The position numbers and the translations under genes are program-made. 64,000 nt of DNA from G965216255 sp965216255 (GTDB lineage Bacteria; Bacteroidota; Rhodothermia; Rhodothermales; Bin80): NCBI GenBank assembly GCA_965216255.1, contig OZ244148.1, positions 5,344,442-5,408,441 on the forward strand, given 5' to 3'. How positions within the stretch are numbered: position 1 is the stretch's first letter; the number at the start of each line of letters is the position of its first letter. The notes beneath the pieces were generated by a model. That model searched no databases. It saw only the letters and a list, made by a program, of their open reading frames with translations, and had not been told where the DNA came from. Positions 1-8,237 of this stretch are shown here, in pieces.

Positions 1-560
1 ATGGCGTGTTCTTTGAGCATGCTCTCCATCTCCAGGCGTGCCAGGTCAAAGGCGAAGAGGAACAGCCCCCCGAAACGGGTCTCGAAGCTGCACCGTTGCA
101 GATTCAATTTGCGGCCATTGGCGGCAGGGGTACGCCTAGCGCGCCGCTCTTCGCGTTCCTTGTTGGTGCGGCGCCACAGCCTTGGTAGTCCGGCCTGCTT
201 GACGGTGCGCGCAATGGTGGAGATGCCTGCCGGGATGCCTTCCGTGGCGAGGTGCTCTTGGATTTCCCTGGCGGAGAGGTTTTACTTTTTTTTTGCAACT
301 CGACAATGCGCTCAGTGCACCGCACGGCCCTGCTTCTTTAGCCTTGGGTTTGGGTCCAGGCCTGACTTCGCAGAAGAAGTGGATGGCGGGGTCGCTGCGA
401 AACTTGGCGGCGAGGTTGTAGAGGCCTCCCTTGAGATAGTCAAATCGTTTGGCGGCTTCTTCGGCAGAGGAGAGGCTGTTTTCATAACAAGCCACGGGTG
501 GGTGATAGCTCCCCCGTATCCGGACACCACATCCGAACAAGCACGTCCGCGAACCGCTGC
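1..560 (-). pseudogene. Transposase, N-terminal part, frameshifted and cut by the window edge
   Basis: Read on the minus strand, the segment gives a helix-turn-helix type transposase N-terminus: an early part (about 540 to 295) containing VACYENSLSSAEEAAKRF, then a homeodomain-like part NLSAREIQEHLATEGIPAG, a basic stretch, and then SFETRFGGLFLFAF near position 50. The two halves lie in different frames, and the change falls at a run of nine A (minus strand, 286-294). The C-terminal catalytic part lies beyond position 1. Family knowledge: the shape resembles large bacterial transposase-like proteins that begin with a Tnp HTH. The exact IS family is not assigned. The A9 run may be a decay mutation or a slippage site. 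Confidence is moderate that it is transposase-derived. Confidence 0.5.
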
Positions 561-1008
561 CGCATCACTTGAAGACGCTGCCCAGAGCCGCGCCTTCATT
601 GATGACATTGCCGTCAATACAGCGCAGCGCTACGCAATAGGCCGTGGAGTGACTGCGGCCGTAGTATGAAGCCCGCTACGCTTCGAAGAACCTGGAGTCT
701 TCCGCATCCACGACTGAGCCAGTCGCTTGCGAATACGCCTCCACAAAGATCATGTGTACCTCACTGGACGGATACGCCGAAAGGAAAGTCGTGGCGACCC
801 GAATGTTTTGTTATTCGGTGCTCAACAGCCCCGGCCCCCCACACCTCTACCGACGCTTCACGCCCACCCTCACGGTTGACCGTGCATGGCTCGCGGAGAT
901 ATGTGTCTGGTTGAGACTTCTCAATGCGGCACTCGTTTGGAAAAAAAAGCCAAGCGATACGTCTTCCGTGTCCGGAAGCAACAGATTGGTTTTTCAGGAC
1001 GCCTGGCG

Positions 1009-1110
1009 TACCCGCTCCGCTACCCTGACGGCCCGGCCTGTCCCTTGCCGGCTTCCGGTTAGTGTGTGCGGCACCACCCACAGGGATTCCTGTGTTGCCA
1101 ATGCCTTCCC
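1009..1110 (-). mobile_element. Relic of group II intron domain I
   Basis: The reverse complement of this stretch reads gcaacacaggaatccctgtg, then a segment with accggaagccggcaaggg and caggccgggccgtcagggta. The same ordered pattern occurs on the plus strand at about 58640-58730 inside the intact-looking group II intron, and at 60272-60330 in its truncated copy. No reverse transcriptase ORF or convincing domain V accompanies it, so it is a fragment. The surrounding 670-1300 stretch otherwise shows no gene I can support. Confidence 0.45.
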
Positions 1111-1478
1111 TCTATAAGCGACTACGAATACGCCACTTACACGGCGATTCGGGCGCGATTCGGCTCAATATCGGCTCAGAATTCCGTCCTGTACAGGCAA
1201 AAATAATTAATTAATAAGGTCGGGGGCCATAATACCTTGACTTTATCAGGTCAGACACGTACCGTATGTATTAGCAAGTCGGATACGTGTAATTTGGGCT
1301 TGGTCACGAAATGGTTCGTACAGGGAAAAAGGACCCAATTATTGGTGGCGGGCCTGGGTCAATTGTTTGGTCCCGAAATTACTGGTCGTCGAGCCGACGT
1401 GCCACCGAGGAAAATGCTTGGGTCAGAGGAAGACTTGAATACTTACTAATACTAAGAGGCGCTTCCCCCTCCGCACAT

Positions 1479-2567
1479 ATGTGCGTTCGGGGGGGGGGGG
1501 GGGGGGGGCAGGATACACAAAATATCCTGTCAGGCGGCGTAGAATGCGCACATATATGCCGTTGTAGCGGAGTCCTGATCTGGTCAGCATTGGGTCTGGC
1601 AGGAGCAGTTCAGGGGAGCCGGGCGAGGGCCGCACTGGCGGATACCTTAATTTCAAATACAGGCGGCGATGATTTAGATGGTACCGGGTTAGAATATTGC
1701 AGGTTAGGTTCAGATGAGGACGAGCTGACGCATCTGGACGTTGTGATGGGAACAGGCCCATCGCAGCACGTCCGGGTGGCGTTCGCTAGGAGCAAGCAGA
1801 GGGCAAGTAGTGCAGAGCAGACCAGGTCGATTTGTTCGGAGGCAGACGGGTGGGTGCCAGCGGCCTTGTACCAGGCCACAGATGGTGGAACAACAAACAC
1901 AAACTGGTCTGCTCTTGCCACGATTTCGTCGGAGCGCAATGCGTGCCAGTGGCACGGCGAAGCGGCGGCCGATGGATGTCTGAGAACACTGGCGCGGTTT
2001 GTCCACAATGGCACAGGCGAAAAGCCGCCAGAGTCAGACCCGCTCACAGCACGTTGCGATTCGTACGTGCACGACAGTCCGCTCTGCCGCGAATGGCCGC
2101 CTAGTCTGAGGGGCCTCAATGCACTGGAAACTGTCGGGTTTGATGGTGTAGATATCTGCGCGCCAACCGACGCCGCTCTTGAGGCGTCGTTCAATGCAGT
2201 AGCAGGTACAGGAGCTGCTACGTGCGGGTGGGGATCATTGCCCGGCATCAATGGGCATCCTGATGATCAGGCATGTACGGCAGGGCAATTCACTGCGGAT
2301 CTCACACTTCCCGAAGTAGCAGGCGGGGCCACTCCATACCGCTATTTGTCTGGTCCGGACTTACAGGCAGGATTGGGTTTCGTGATGTGGGCCGCACTGA
2401 CAATTAACGGTGCAGAGGCACATCAGTCTCTGAAGGGCTATACAGAGGCCGCTGCCCATTGGGGACCGACAGGGCTAAAGGCCGCAGTGGGCAGGGATAA
2501 TTCTGGACGACTTTGCGGTGCCAAAGTTGTCGTTGTGCACACCAATCTAATCGCAGAGGTGACCTAG
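1479..2567 (+). CDS. Putative degenerate secreted LRR/Ig-like protein with poly-G near its start
   Basis: An open frame extends from ATG 1311 or 1479 to TAG 2567. After the G20 tract comes a hydrophobic segment (VLIWSALGLAGAVQG) ending in an Ala-rich cleavage-like site, as in a signal peptide. The middle part has ALYQATDGGTTNTNWSAL, close to the N-terminal cap seen in the LRR proteins at 10839 and 61732. It then has a CAPTDAAL segment like the LRR C-terminal cap. Near the end, LTLPEVAGGATPYRY resembles the Ig-like repeat of the 8238 gene. The similarity is blurred, so this could be a decaying relative of its neighbours rather than a working gene. Its stop lies 3 bases before the next start, and the next gene's likely ribosome binding site (agaggtga) sits in its last codons, as in an operon. 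Confidence 0.45.
   Translation: MCVRGGGGGGQDTQNILSGGVECAHICRCSGVLIWSALGLAGAVQGSRARAALADTLISNTGGDDLDGTGLEYCRLGSDEDELTHLDVVMGTGPSQHVRVAFARSKQRASSAEQTRSICSEADGWVPAALYQATDGGTTNTNWSALATISSERNACQWHGEAAADGCLRTLARFVHNGTGEKPPESDPLTARCDSYVHDSPLCREWPPSLRGLNALETVGFDGVDICAPTDAALEASFNAVAGTGAATCGWGSLPGINGHPDDQACTAGQFTADLTLPEVAGGATPYRYLSGPDLQAGLGFVMWAALTINGAEAHQSLKGYTEAAAHWGPTGLKAAVGRDNSGRLCGAKVVVVHTNLIAEVT
1489..1508 (+). repeat. Homopolymeric G20 tract
   Basis: Twenty consecutive G residues, counted directly. Fourteen-base perfect palindrome cgcacatatgtgcg lies just upstream (1472-1485). An ATG at 1479 is in frame with the ORF that runs to 2567, so the tract would be translated as glycines only six residues after that start. 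Long G tracts mutate by slippage, so this is a candidate phase-variation switch. It could also be an assembly-length artefact. Confidence 0.8.
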
Positions 2568-2570
2568 ACC

Positions 2571-5500
2571 ATGAGACACTTTACCAAGCTGATGGGCTTT
2601 ACAACTGTGGTGCTGGCAGTTGCAGTAGCCGGTGAAAATTCTGCCCGGGGGCAATTTGATCAAGCTAACGGGACCGACCTCTTCGCGGAGCGCAATGGGA
2701 CCGGTATGACATGCCTTGATATGACTGATCCCTGCGGCCTGGATATTGCCATAAACAAAGTGGACTCTGCGGATGATACTGTGTGGGTACGGCTCCGCGA
2801 AGCGGACGCGCTGACCCGATTCAGTGAAGGTTTTACGGCCAATAACTCGTTTACGCTGGCGACCTTTGTTCGGGACAGTGGCCCGGCAGACGGCGCGGTT
2901 TCCGTGGAAGGTGACGTAACCTTGTCCGGCGCCACTGTTACAGTGGCAATGGGTACTGCGTTGCGGCTCGAATCCGACGACGTGACGCTGACCGGTAGCT
3001 CAGCGGGCACTGACGGAGAGATCTGGCTGGGGGAAGGCTCCAGACAGCTGGCGCTGAGGCTGCCTGCAGGTACCGAAACAGACGACGAATGTGGAGCGGC
3101 AGCCTTCGGCAGTCTTACGATTATCGGTGATGTGAAGGTCATGGACGGCGGACAGGACTGTGATCCCAAGAATCACATGGCAATTATGCACTCGCTGACC
3201 GTAAAGAGTGGGGTCTTGCTTAACATGGGAAATCTGCGGCTCGCTATAGACGCCGCACCGACGTATACCAACAAGGCCGGAGAATTCGAGCGCGGAAGCG
3301 TAGTGGTGGAAGAAGACGGCAGCATTGTTGGCAAGGAGCATTTCGTGCTGCGCCCCGATGCCATGGGGCCAAGTATCGACCGCGCCTACACTACTACTCC
3401 AGAAGATTGTTACAAGGTGATGGGGGAAGGCACTATTGAAATGGACATCCTAAAAGAGAAGGATAGCGGCGTCTGCATCGCATTGGCCGAAATTGGAGAT
3501 GGTGGCATGAATACAAACCGGGGAGGGGCGCTCTACTTGACAGGGACATCCCGGATTGACGGCTCATTTCGCAATGCAGGCAAGGCTCGCACGGAGTTTT
3601 GGAAGGTAGAAGTGCTCAATGAGGACTTGGAAGTTTGGGGTGTAGATCCAATGGATGCTGCCAATCGAGCCACCCACGTTGGCACCGCAATGCTATTTCC
3701 GCCCAACTTTTGCGATAGCAGGCGAGGTGGACGCAGCCGCGCTGGCGGCGTATACGTCTACGCGCCGATAGACATCTTGGGAGGAGTGTTTCTATATGGA
3801 ACAAAAGTGTTTGAGCCGGGGAGCTCAACCTACACGGAATGTAAAGAGGGACTTTATTTCATGGGGGACAGTGAGCCGAACAATGACGACAACACTTGGA
3901 GCCCCGCAGGTGACCGGCCGCTGCTCACATCGACGATCTTTGGTCCATTCGTGGCCAAAGGAAGCTCTCATGTAGTGCTCGACGATTGGAATTTCTACCA
4001 CAACTTGGCGTTCGAGGATGACTTCGAAGTAAGCTCTGGCATTAGCTTCGATATTGTGACCGGCGCGACGTATAGATATAATAAGGATAACGTAGCAGGC
4101 ACTCCCATTCCGGCCAATGTATGCGGCTTTGGCAGTGCTGTGCGTGAATTACGCGGCGGCAAGATCATATTCCAAGGCGATCTCGACCAAGACATTCTCT
4201 ATCCTAATATCAACTTGACGTCCCCGTCCGTCCAGATAAACAAGTCCCCCAATTCAAAACTAACGATATCGAAGGAAGGAGGAATTTTCAAGGCGAAGGT
4301 ACTAGAAATTCGATCCGGCATCCTTGTCACTAATGGAAAGCTTTCCATGGATATAGCAAACGAAGCGATGGTCCTGCATACCAATGGAAAGGTCGACAAG
4401 GGAGAGGGAGAGATTGCCTACACCAGCCACGATACCAAGCCAGGTTATATGGTATACACGGGTACAGGTTCGCAGACTACCAGTGACGAAATATATCCTC
4501 CTTACGAATCAGGTGACCAAACACTGATTTTTGCTACTACTTGGCTTCAAGTATTCAAGCCTGATGCGGCCACGCTTACATTTGGTAGGTCCATATACAT
4601 TTCCAATTATTTTGACCTGCACAGCGGCAAGGTGGAAGTTGCAGGTGACTACCAATTCATACTACAAAAGAATGCGCTTCTAGAGATTGGTAGTCAAAGT
4701 GATTTTGTGGATGGGAGTAGTAATGTATTCATAAACAAGGGTGATGACTATAATCCACGCAATAGTGGCCTGCGCCTTGAATACTTGGGCGACGATAACC
4801 GCAGGGCAGGTAACATATGGCCAGGCACATCCGAACTTCCAGGTAGTGACTATATCAAGAGTGTGACAATCAATGGTGGCAGGCAATGCGGCGATGACGC
4901 CTACCCGGTAGTCACGCTTGATGGCGAGTACAGCCGGATGAACCAAAACTTCTTCCTTACGCGAGGTGCACTTGATCTGAATGGCAACCATTTGGTCATG
5001 TTTGCCGAGGCAGCATCAGAAGACCAGAGGCTCAGCATCAACGCGACTGCAAGACTGTGTGATTCTGCCGCTGGTGTCTCCTGTTCAACAGGAGAAATGG
5101 CAGCGCACGTAGGTTCGGAGCATCATGAGGAGGTTGGCGCTAAGTCGGCTAAACTGGTTGGCGCAGACTTCGCTGCCAGGGACTTTGCGATCACTGGAGC
5201 AAATGTCGAAGCAATTTTGTCCTCGGGTGGCAGTGTGGAGCGTGCCGTAACAAGTGCTTCAGTAGAAGTAGGCATCGTAGATACAAAGGTGGAAATTGTT
5301 GATGCCGTGGTGCGCGGTCTAGAGGCCATAGGTAGAGGTAATGCGCCTTATGAGGAATTGAACCTGCTCCGACATAATCAAAAGGTGCTTCGGTCAATAC
5401 GCATGGACGCAGCCAAGGCGGCAAATGGCGGGGGCATGCTTTATTTCGTGGGTAACGGCGATACCAGACTAAGCGTTGCTACGATAGGTAAACGCATTAT

Positions 5501-8021
5501 GCTGCCGAGCACCATAGTCATGAGACGTATGCCGTTGCCAGCGGACGCAGAGCCCGATGCTACTCCGCGCACAGGTAGGGTGCTGTTGTCGGGTACAGGA
5601 ACAGCGCCGGAAGATGGTAACAATGGGTTGCTAAACCTTGATGAACTGACATTTCCCAGCGTGGCTATTGAACATGGGAAGTTAGAATTGAATTCAACCG
5701 TCGATGTGGTTCACGTCGCAAGCAGTCTTGTACAGAACGAAGGCAGTTTCTTGTTTTCATCGATGGCAGCGGACCTCTCCTCCAGCCTTGAAGGCGCGCA
5801 GACTCAGACCCTACGAATCGGAAGTGACGCAACGGCAGGCTCCCACGTACAGTTGGCAGGGGAATTCAATGCGAACGGCGGCGAAGTGCACGTCTACGGC
5901 GATTTTACTCTTGGCAAGGAGGACGGGGCCAGCACCGTATTCGACTTGGACGGCGGTACGCATATGGTTGTCGGCGACTTCTACGTAGGTCCAGACGCCG
6001 AGGATGGTATCACTCGGTACATTCACGGCAGTCCGTGTAAAGACGTACAGTCAACTCGTAGCGGCAAGACCACAGTAACAGGCGACTACTATTTTGCAGG
6101 TACCGGCGACTGTCATGACGATGCCCGATACAGCGCGGATGAGCAGGGTCTCTCGGGGTCGGTGACGTTTGCGGGAGGCGAAACACAGACCATCATTCAC
6201 ACTGCGGATCCGGATGCGCAGTTCAGCTCCGTAATCCTGCATTCGGTGAGTGACGATCCTTCAGCGGCATTCAATTTCGGTGGTCCGGTGGTCCAAAATG
6301 TATTCGGAATGCTTTCGCTCCGCCGTGGCGTCCTGCATCTGGGAGCATCGAATAGTTGGACGATGCGCAATTCGGGCCTGGAGCCGAATTTGGCTGGTCG
6401 CGTTGCGGCGGATGCGGGCTCCGGCACGGTCACCCTGGGATCACGATACAGCTATGTGAATGGTCCCTTTACCCGGACAGTAGCAATTGGTAACGCCGGC
6501 GGTCAGGCGGTTACCGGGGGCTACCTATTCCCGGTGGGTACCGCGACCACTGACACTACGGCTGATGGAGATCTGGATTCTTTTCGTCCACTAACGCTTC
6601 AATTCCCGGCCGATCTTGTCTCAGCCAGTATCGCAACCGTAGCCTACCGGTCGGACATCTCAGCGGATGATATGGCGTGGCCAGAGGATGGCTTGCAAGT
6701 TGACGCTTACGGCGGTGGTACACTGAGCCTCGACACGGTGGGCGACCAGTTTTGGATGATCCGCTTTGACAACGTTCCGGCGCATGATCCCAATATCCGC
6801 GTTGCTGCTGACGAACTGCCGAACGTGTTCGACGCGCGCGGGCTGCGGCTTGTGCAATGGAACTGCGATACCAGCAATCCTCGTCTGGCAGGCGTGTATG
6901 ATCTGGAGTCCGATCGCACGGGCGAGGATGACAACGCTTTCGTCGTCAATGATCAAATCAACGGGGTCTTGCACCTGACTCAGGAAGGCGTAGATGTGCA
7001 GGAGTGCAACATCATCGGCATTGCGTCCAACTTCCTGCAGAATCCGATCAGCCTGCCACCACAGATAGGTAGGCTAGCCAAGGTGCAGTACATCCAGAAT
7101 GTGGCGGAAATGCCGATAGACGTGTACGTCGACGGCAACCGCATTGGCAATGATTGGGGATTTCAGACGGCTACGCAGTTTGCGAATCTGGTGCGTGGTG
7201 AGCACACCATCGAAGTGGTTGCTGCCGCCGATGCTGACAATTCAAATCCGATGGTGTCGGAAACAGTCCGATTCGGGCCCGAGCGCAATTACGATGTGGT
7301 CATTCATGGTGACGCGGGCCAAATCGCGGTAAAGGTCGTGGACGATGTGAGAACGCAAACCAAGATTGAGAACAACGTTGAATTCTTTACCGTGCACGGT
7401 GCGCGTGAACTTGGTCCGGTGGACATCCGATTGCTGAATCCGTTCAACGACTCGGAAGTGATTGGGTTGTTGGCGAACAACTTCACGTGGGGAGAATCAA
7501 GTTCGTACATCAGCTTGGCTCCGGGCTGGTACAACGTCGAGATCAGAACGGCGGACAATGTTAGCCAGATCGATGTCTTTGAACTGGATCTGCTGAATTT
7601 TGGGCAGGAGGCTTTCGTGCTCAACTTGTCGGGTTCGGGCATGTCTTCGATCGAAGGCATAAGCCTGCTTGGAGTGAAGCAGGATGGCAGCACGTTCTTT
7701 CCGCCCGTGGTAACGTCGGCGGAAGCCTCGGACAACATCCCTGCGCGGTTTGGCCTTCAGGGCAACTACCCCAATCCGTTCAACCCGTCGACGAGGATCC
7801 AGGTGGATCTGCCGGAATCGGCGGAAGTGACGATCCAGGTCATGGACTTGCTGGGCCGACGCATAATGACGCTACCGGCGCAGGACTTAGAGGCTGGAGC
7901 GAAGCGCAGCGTCGAGATAGATGCGGCGGGCCTTGCGTCGGGGACATACCTGTACCGAGTCATTGCCAAGTCGGCATCCGGCACGAATAGGGGCGTAGGC
8001 AGGATGGTGCTGCTTAAATAG
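2571..8021 (+). CDS. Very large T9SS-secreted adhesin-like protein with DUF4397-like domain
   Basis: 1816 residues. It has an N-terminal signal peptide (MRHFTKLMGFTTVVLAVAVA). A long Gly/Asp/Thr-rich region follows (about residues 30-1480) with repeating V-x-V-x-G turns, as in beta-helix or surface adhesin proteins. A DUF4397-like domain (about 1500-1720) begins VQYIQNVAEMPIDVYVDG. The C-terminal T9SS type A sorting tail begins at NYPNPFNPSTRI and ends in GTYLYRV and MVLLK. The start is supported by a purine-rich site just upstream. By family knowledge, the tail directs export through the type IX system and attachment to the cell surface. The passenger function is not identifiable from sequence. 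It heads a run of three T9SS cargo genes on the same strand. Confidence 0.85.
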   Translation: MRHFTKLMGFTTVVLAVAVAGENSARGQFDQANGTDLFAERNGTGMTCLDMTDPCGLDIAINKVDSADDTVWVRLREADALTRFSEGFTANNSFTLATFVRDSGPADGAVSVEGDVTLSGATVTVAMGTALRLESDDVTLTGSSAGTDGEIWLGEGSRQLALRLPAGTETDDECGAAAFGSLTIIGDVKVMDGGQDCDPKNHMAIMHSLTVKSGVLLNMGNLRLAIDAAPTYTNKAGEFERGSVVVEEDGSIVGKEHFVLRPDAMGPSIDRAYTTTPEDCYKVMGEGTIEMDILKEKDSGVCIALAEIGDGGMNTNRGGALYLTGTSRIDGSFRNAGKARTEFWKVEVLNEDLEVWGVDPMDAANRATHVGTAMLFPPNFCDSRRGGRSRAGGVYVYAPIDILGGVFLYGTKVFEPGSSTYTECKEGLYFMGDSEPNNDDNTWSPAGDRPLLTSTIFGPFVAKGSSHVVLDDWNFYHNLAFEDDFEVSSGISFDIVTGATYRYNKDNVAGTPIPANVCGFGSAVRELRGGKIIFQGDLDQDILYPNINLTSPSVQINKSPNSKLTISKEGGIFKAKVLEIRSGILVTNGKLSMDIANEAMVLHTNGKVDKGEGEIAYTSHDTKPGYMVYTGTGSQTTSDEIYPPYESGDQTLIFATTWLQVFKPDAATLTFGRSIYISNYFDLHSGKVEVAGDYQFILQKNALLEIGSQSDFVDGSSNVFINKGDDYNPRNSGLRLEYLGDDNRRAGNIWPGTSELPGSDYIKSVTINGGRQCGDDAYPVVTLDGEYSRMNQNFFLTRGALDLNGNHLVMFAEAASEDQRLSINATARLCDSAAGVSCSTGEMAAHVGSEHHEEVGAKSAKLVGADFAARDFAITGANVEAILSSGGSVERAVTSASVEVGIVDTKVEIVDAVVRGLEAIGRGNAPYEELNLLRHNQKVLRSIRMDAAKAANGGGMLYFVGNGDTRLSVATIGKRIMLPSTIVMRRMPLPADAEPDATPRTGRVLLSGTGTAPEDGNNGLLNLDELTFPSVAIEHGKLELNSTVDVVHVASSLVQNEGSFLFSSMAADLSSSLEGAQTQTLRIGSDATAGSHVQLAGEFNANGGEVHVYGDFTLGKEDGASTVFDLDGGTHMVVGDFYVGPDAEDGITRYIHGSPCKDVQSTRSGKTTVTGDYYFAGTGDCHDDARYSADEQGLSGSVTFAGGETQTIIHTADPDAQFSSVILHSVSDDPSAAFNFGGPVVQNVFGMLSLRRGVLHLGASNSWTMRNSGLEPNLAGRVAADAGSGTVTLGSRYSYVNGPFTRTVAIGNAGGQAVTGGYLFPVGTATTDTTADGDLDSFRPLTLQFPADLVSASIATVAYRSDISADDMAWPEDGLQVDAYGGGTLSLDTVGDQFWMIRFDNVPAHDPNIRVAADELPNVFDARGLRLVQWNCDTSNPRLAGVYDLESDRTGEDDNAFVVNDQINGVLHLTQEGVDVQECNIIGIASNFLQNPISLPPQIGRLAKVQYIQNVAEMPIDVYVDGNRIGNDWGFQTATQFANLVRGEHTIEVVAAADADNSNPMVSETVRFGPERNYDVVIHGDAGQIAVKVVDDVRTQTKIENNVEFFTVHGARELGPVDIRLLNPFNDSEVIGLLANNFTWGESSSYISLAPGWYNVEIRTADNVSQIDVFELDLLNFGQEAFVLNLSGSGMSSIEGISLLGVKQDGSTFFPPVVTSAEASDNIPARFGLQGNYPNPFNPSTRIQVDLPESAEVTIQVMDLLGRRIMTLPAQDLEAGAKRSVEIDAAGLASGTYLYRVIAKSASGTNRGVGRMVLLK

Positions 8022-8237
8022 CAGCAGAGAATGTCCAACAATTATACACGCCCGTGTCTAAAGAGGTGCGTAAGGCGGCTTTCAAGCGGCTGAAGGGGCA
8101 CGTGCCGAGGTCATGACAGTCGGGGTAACAGAGACCAAAGCGTCATGGATTTTGTATTTGGACAAGGCCGAAACGGGCATGGGATTGGTGGGGAAACGCG
8201 CAGGAATTCATGTTGCCTGTTTGGCTGGATGGCATCC

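Noticed and set aside
8145..8237. Upstream ATG start of the metallopeptidase gene
   Set aside because: It would place 31 residues ahead of the signal peptide.
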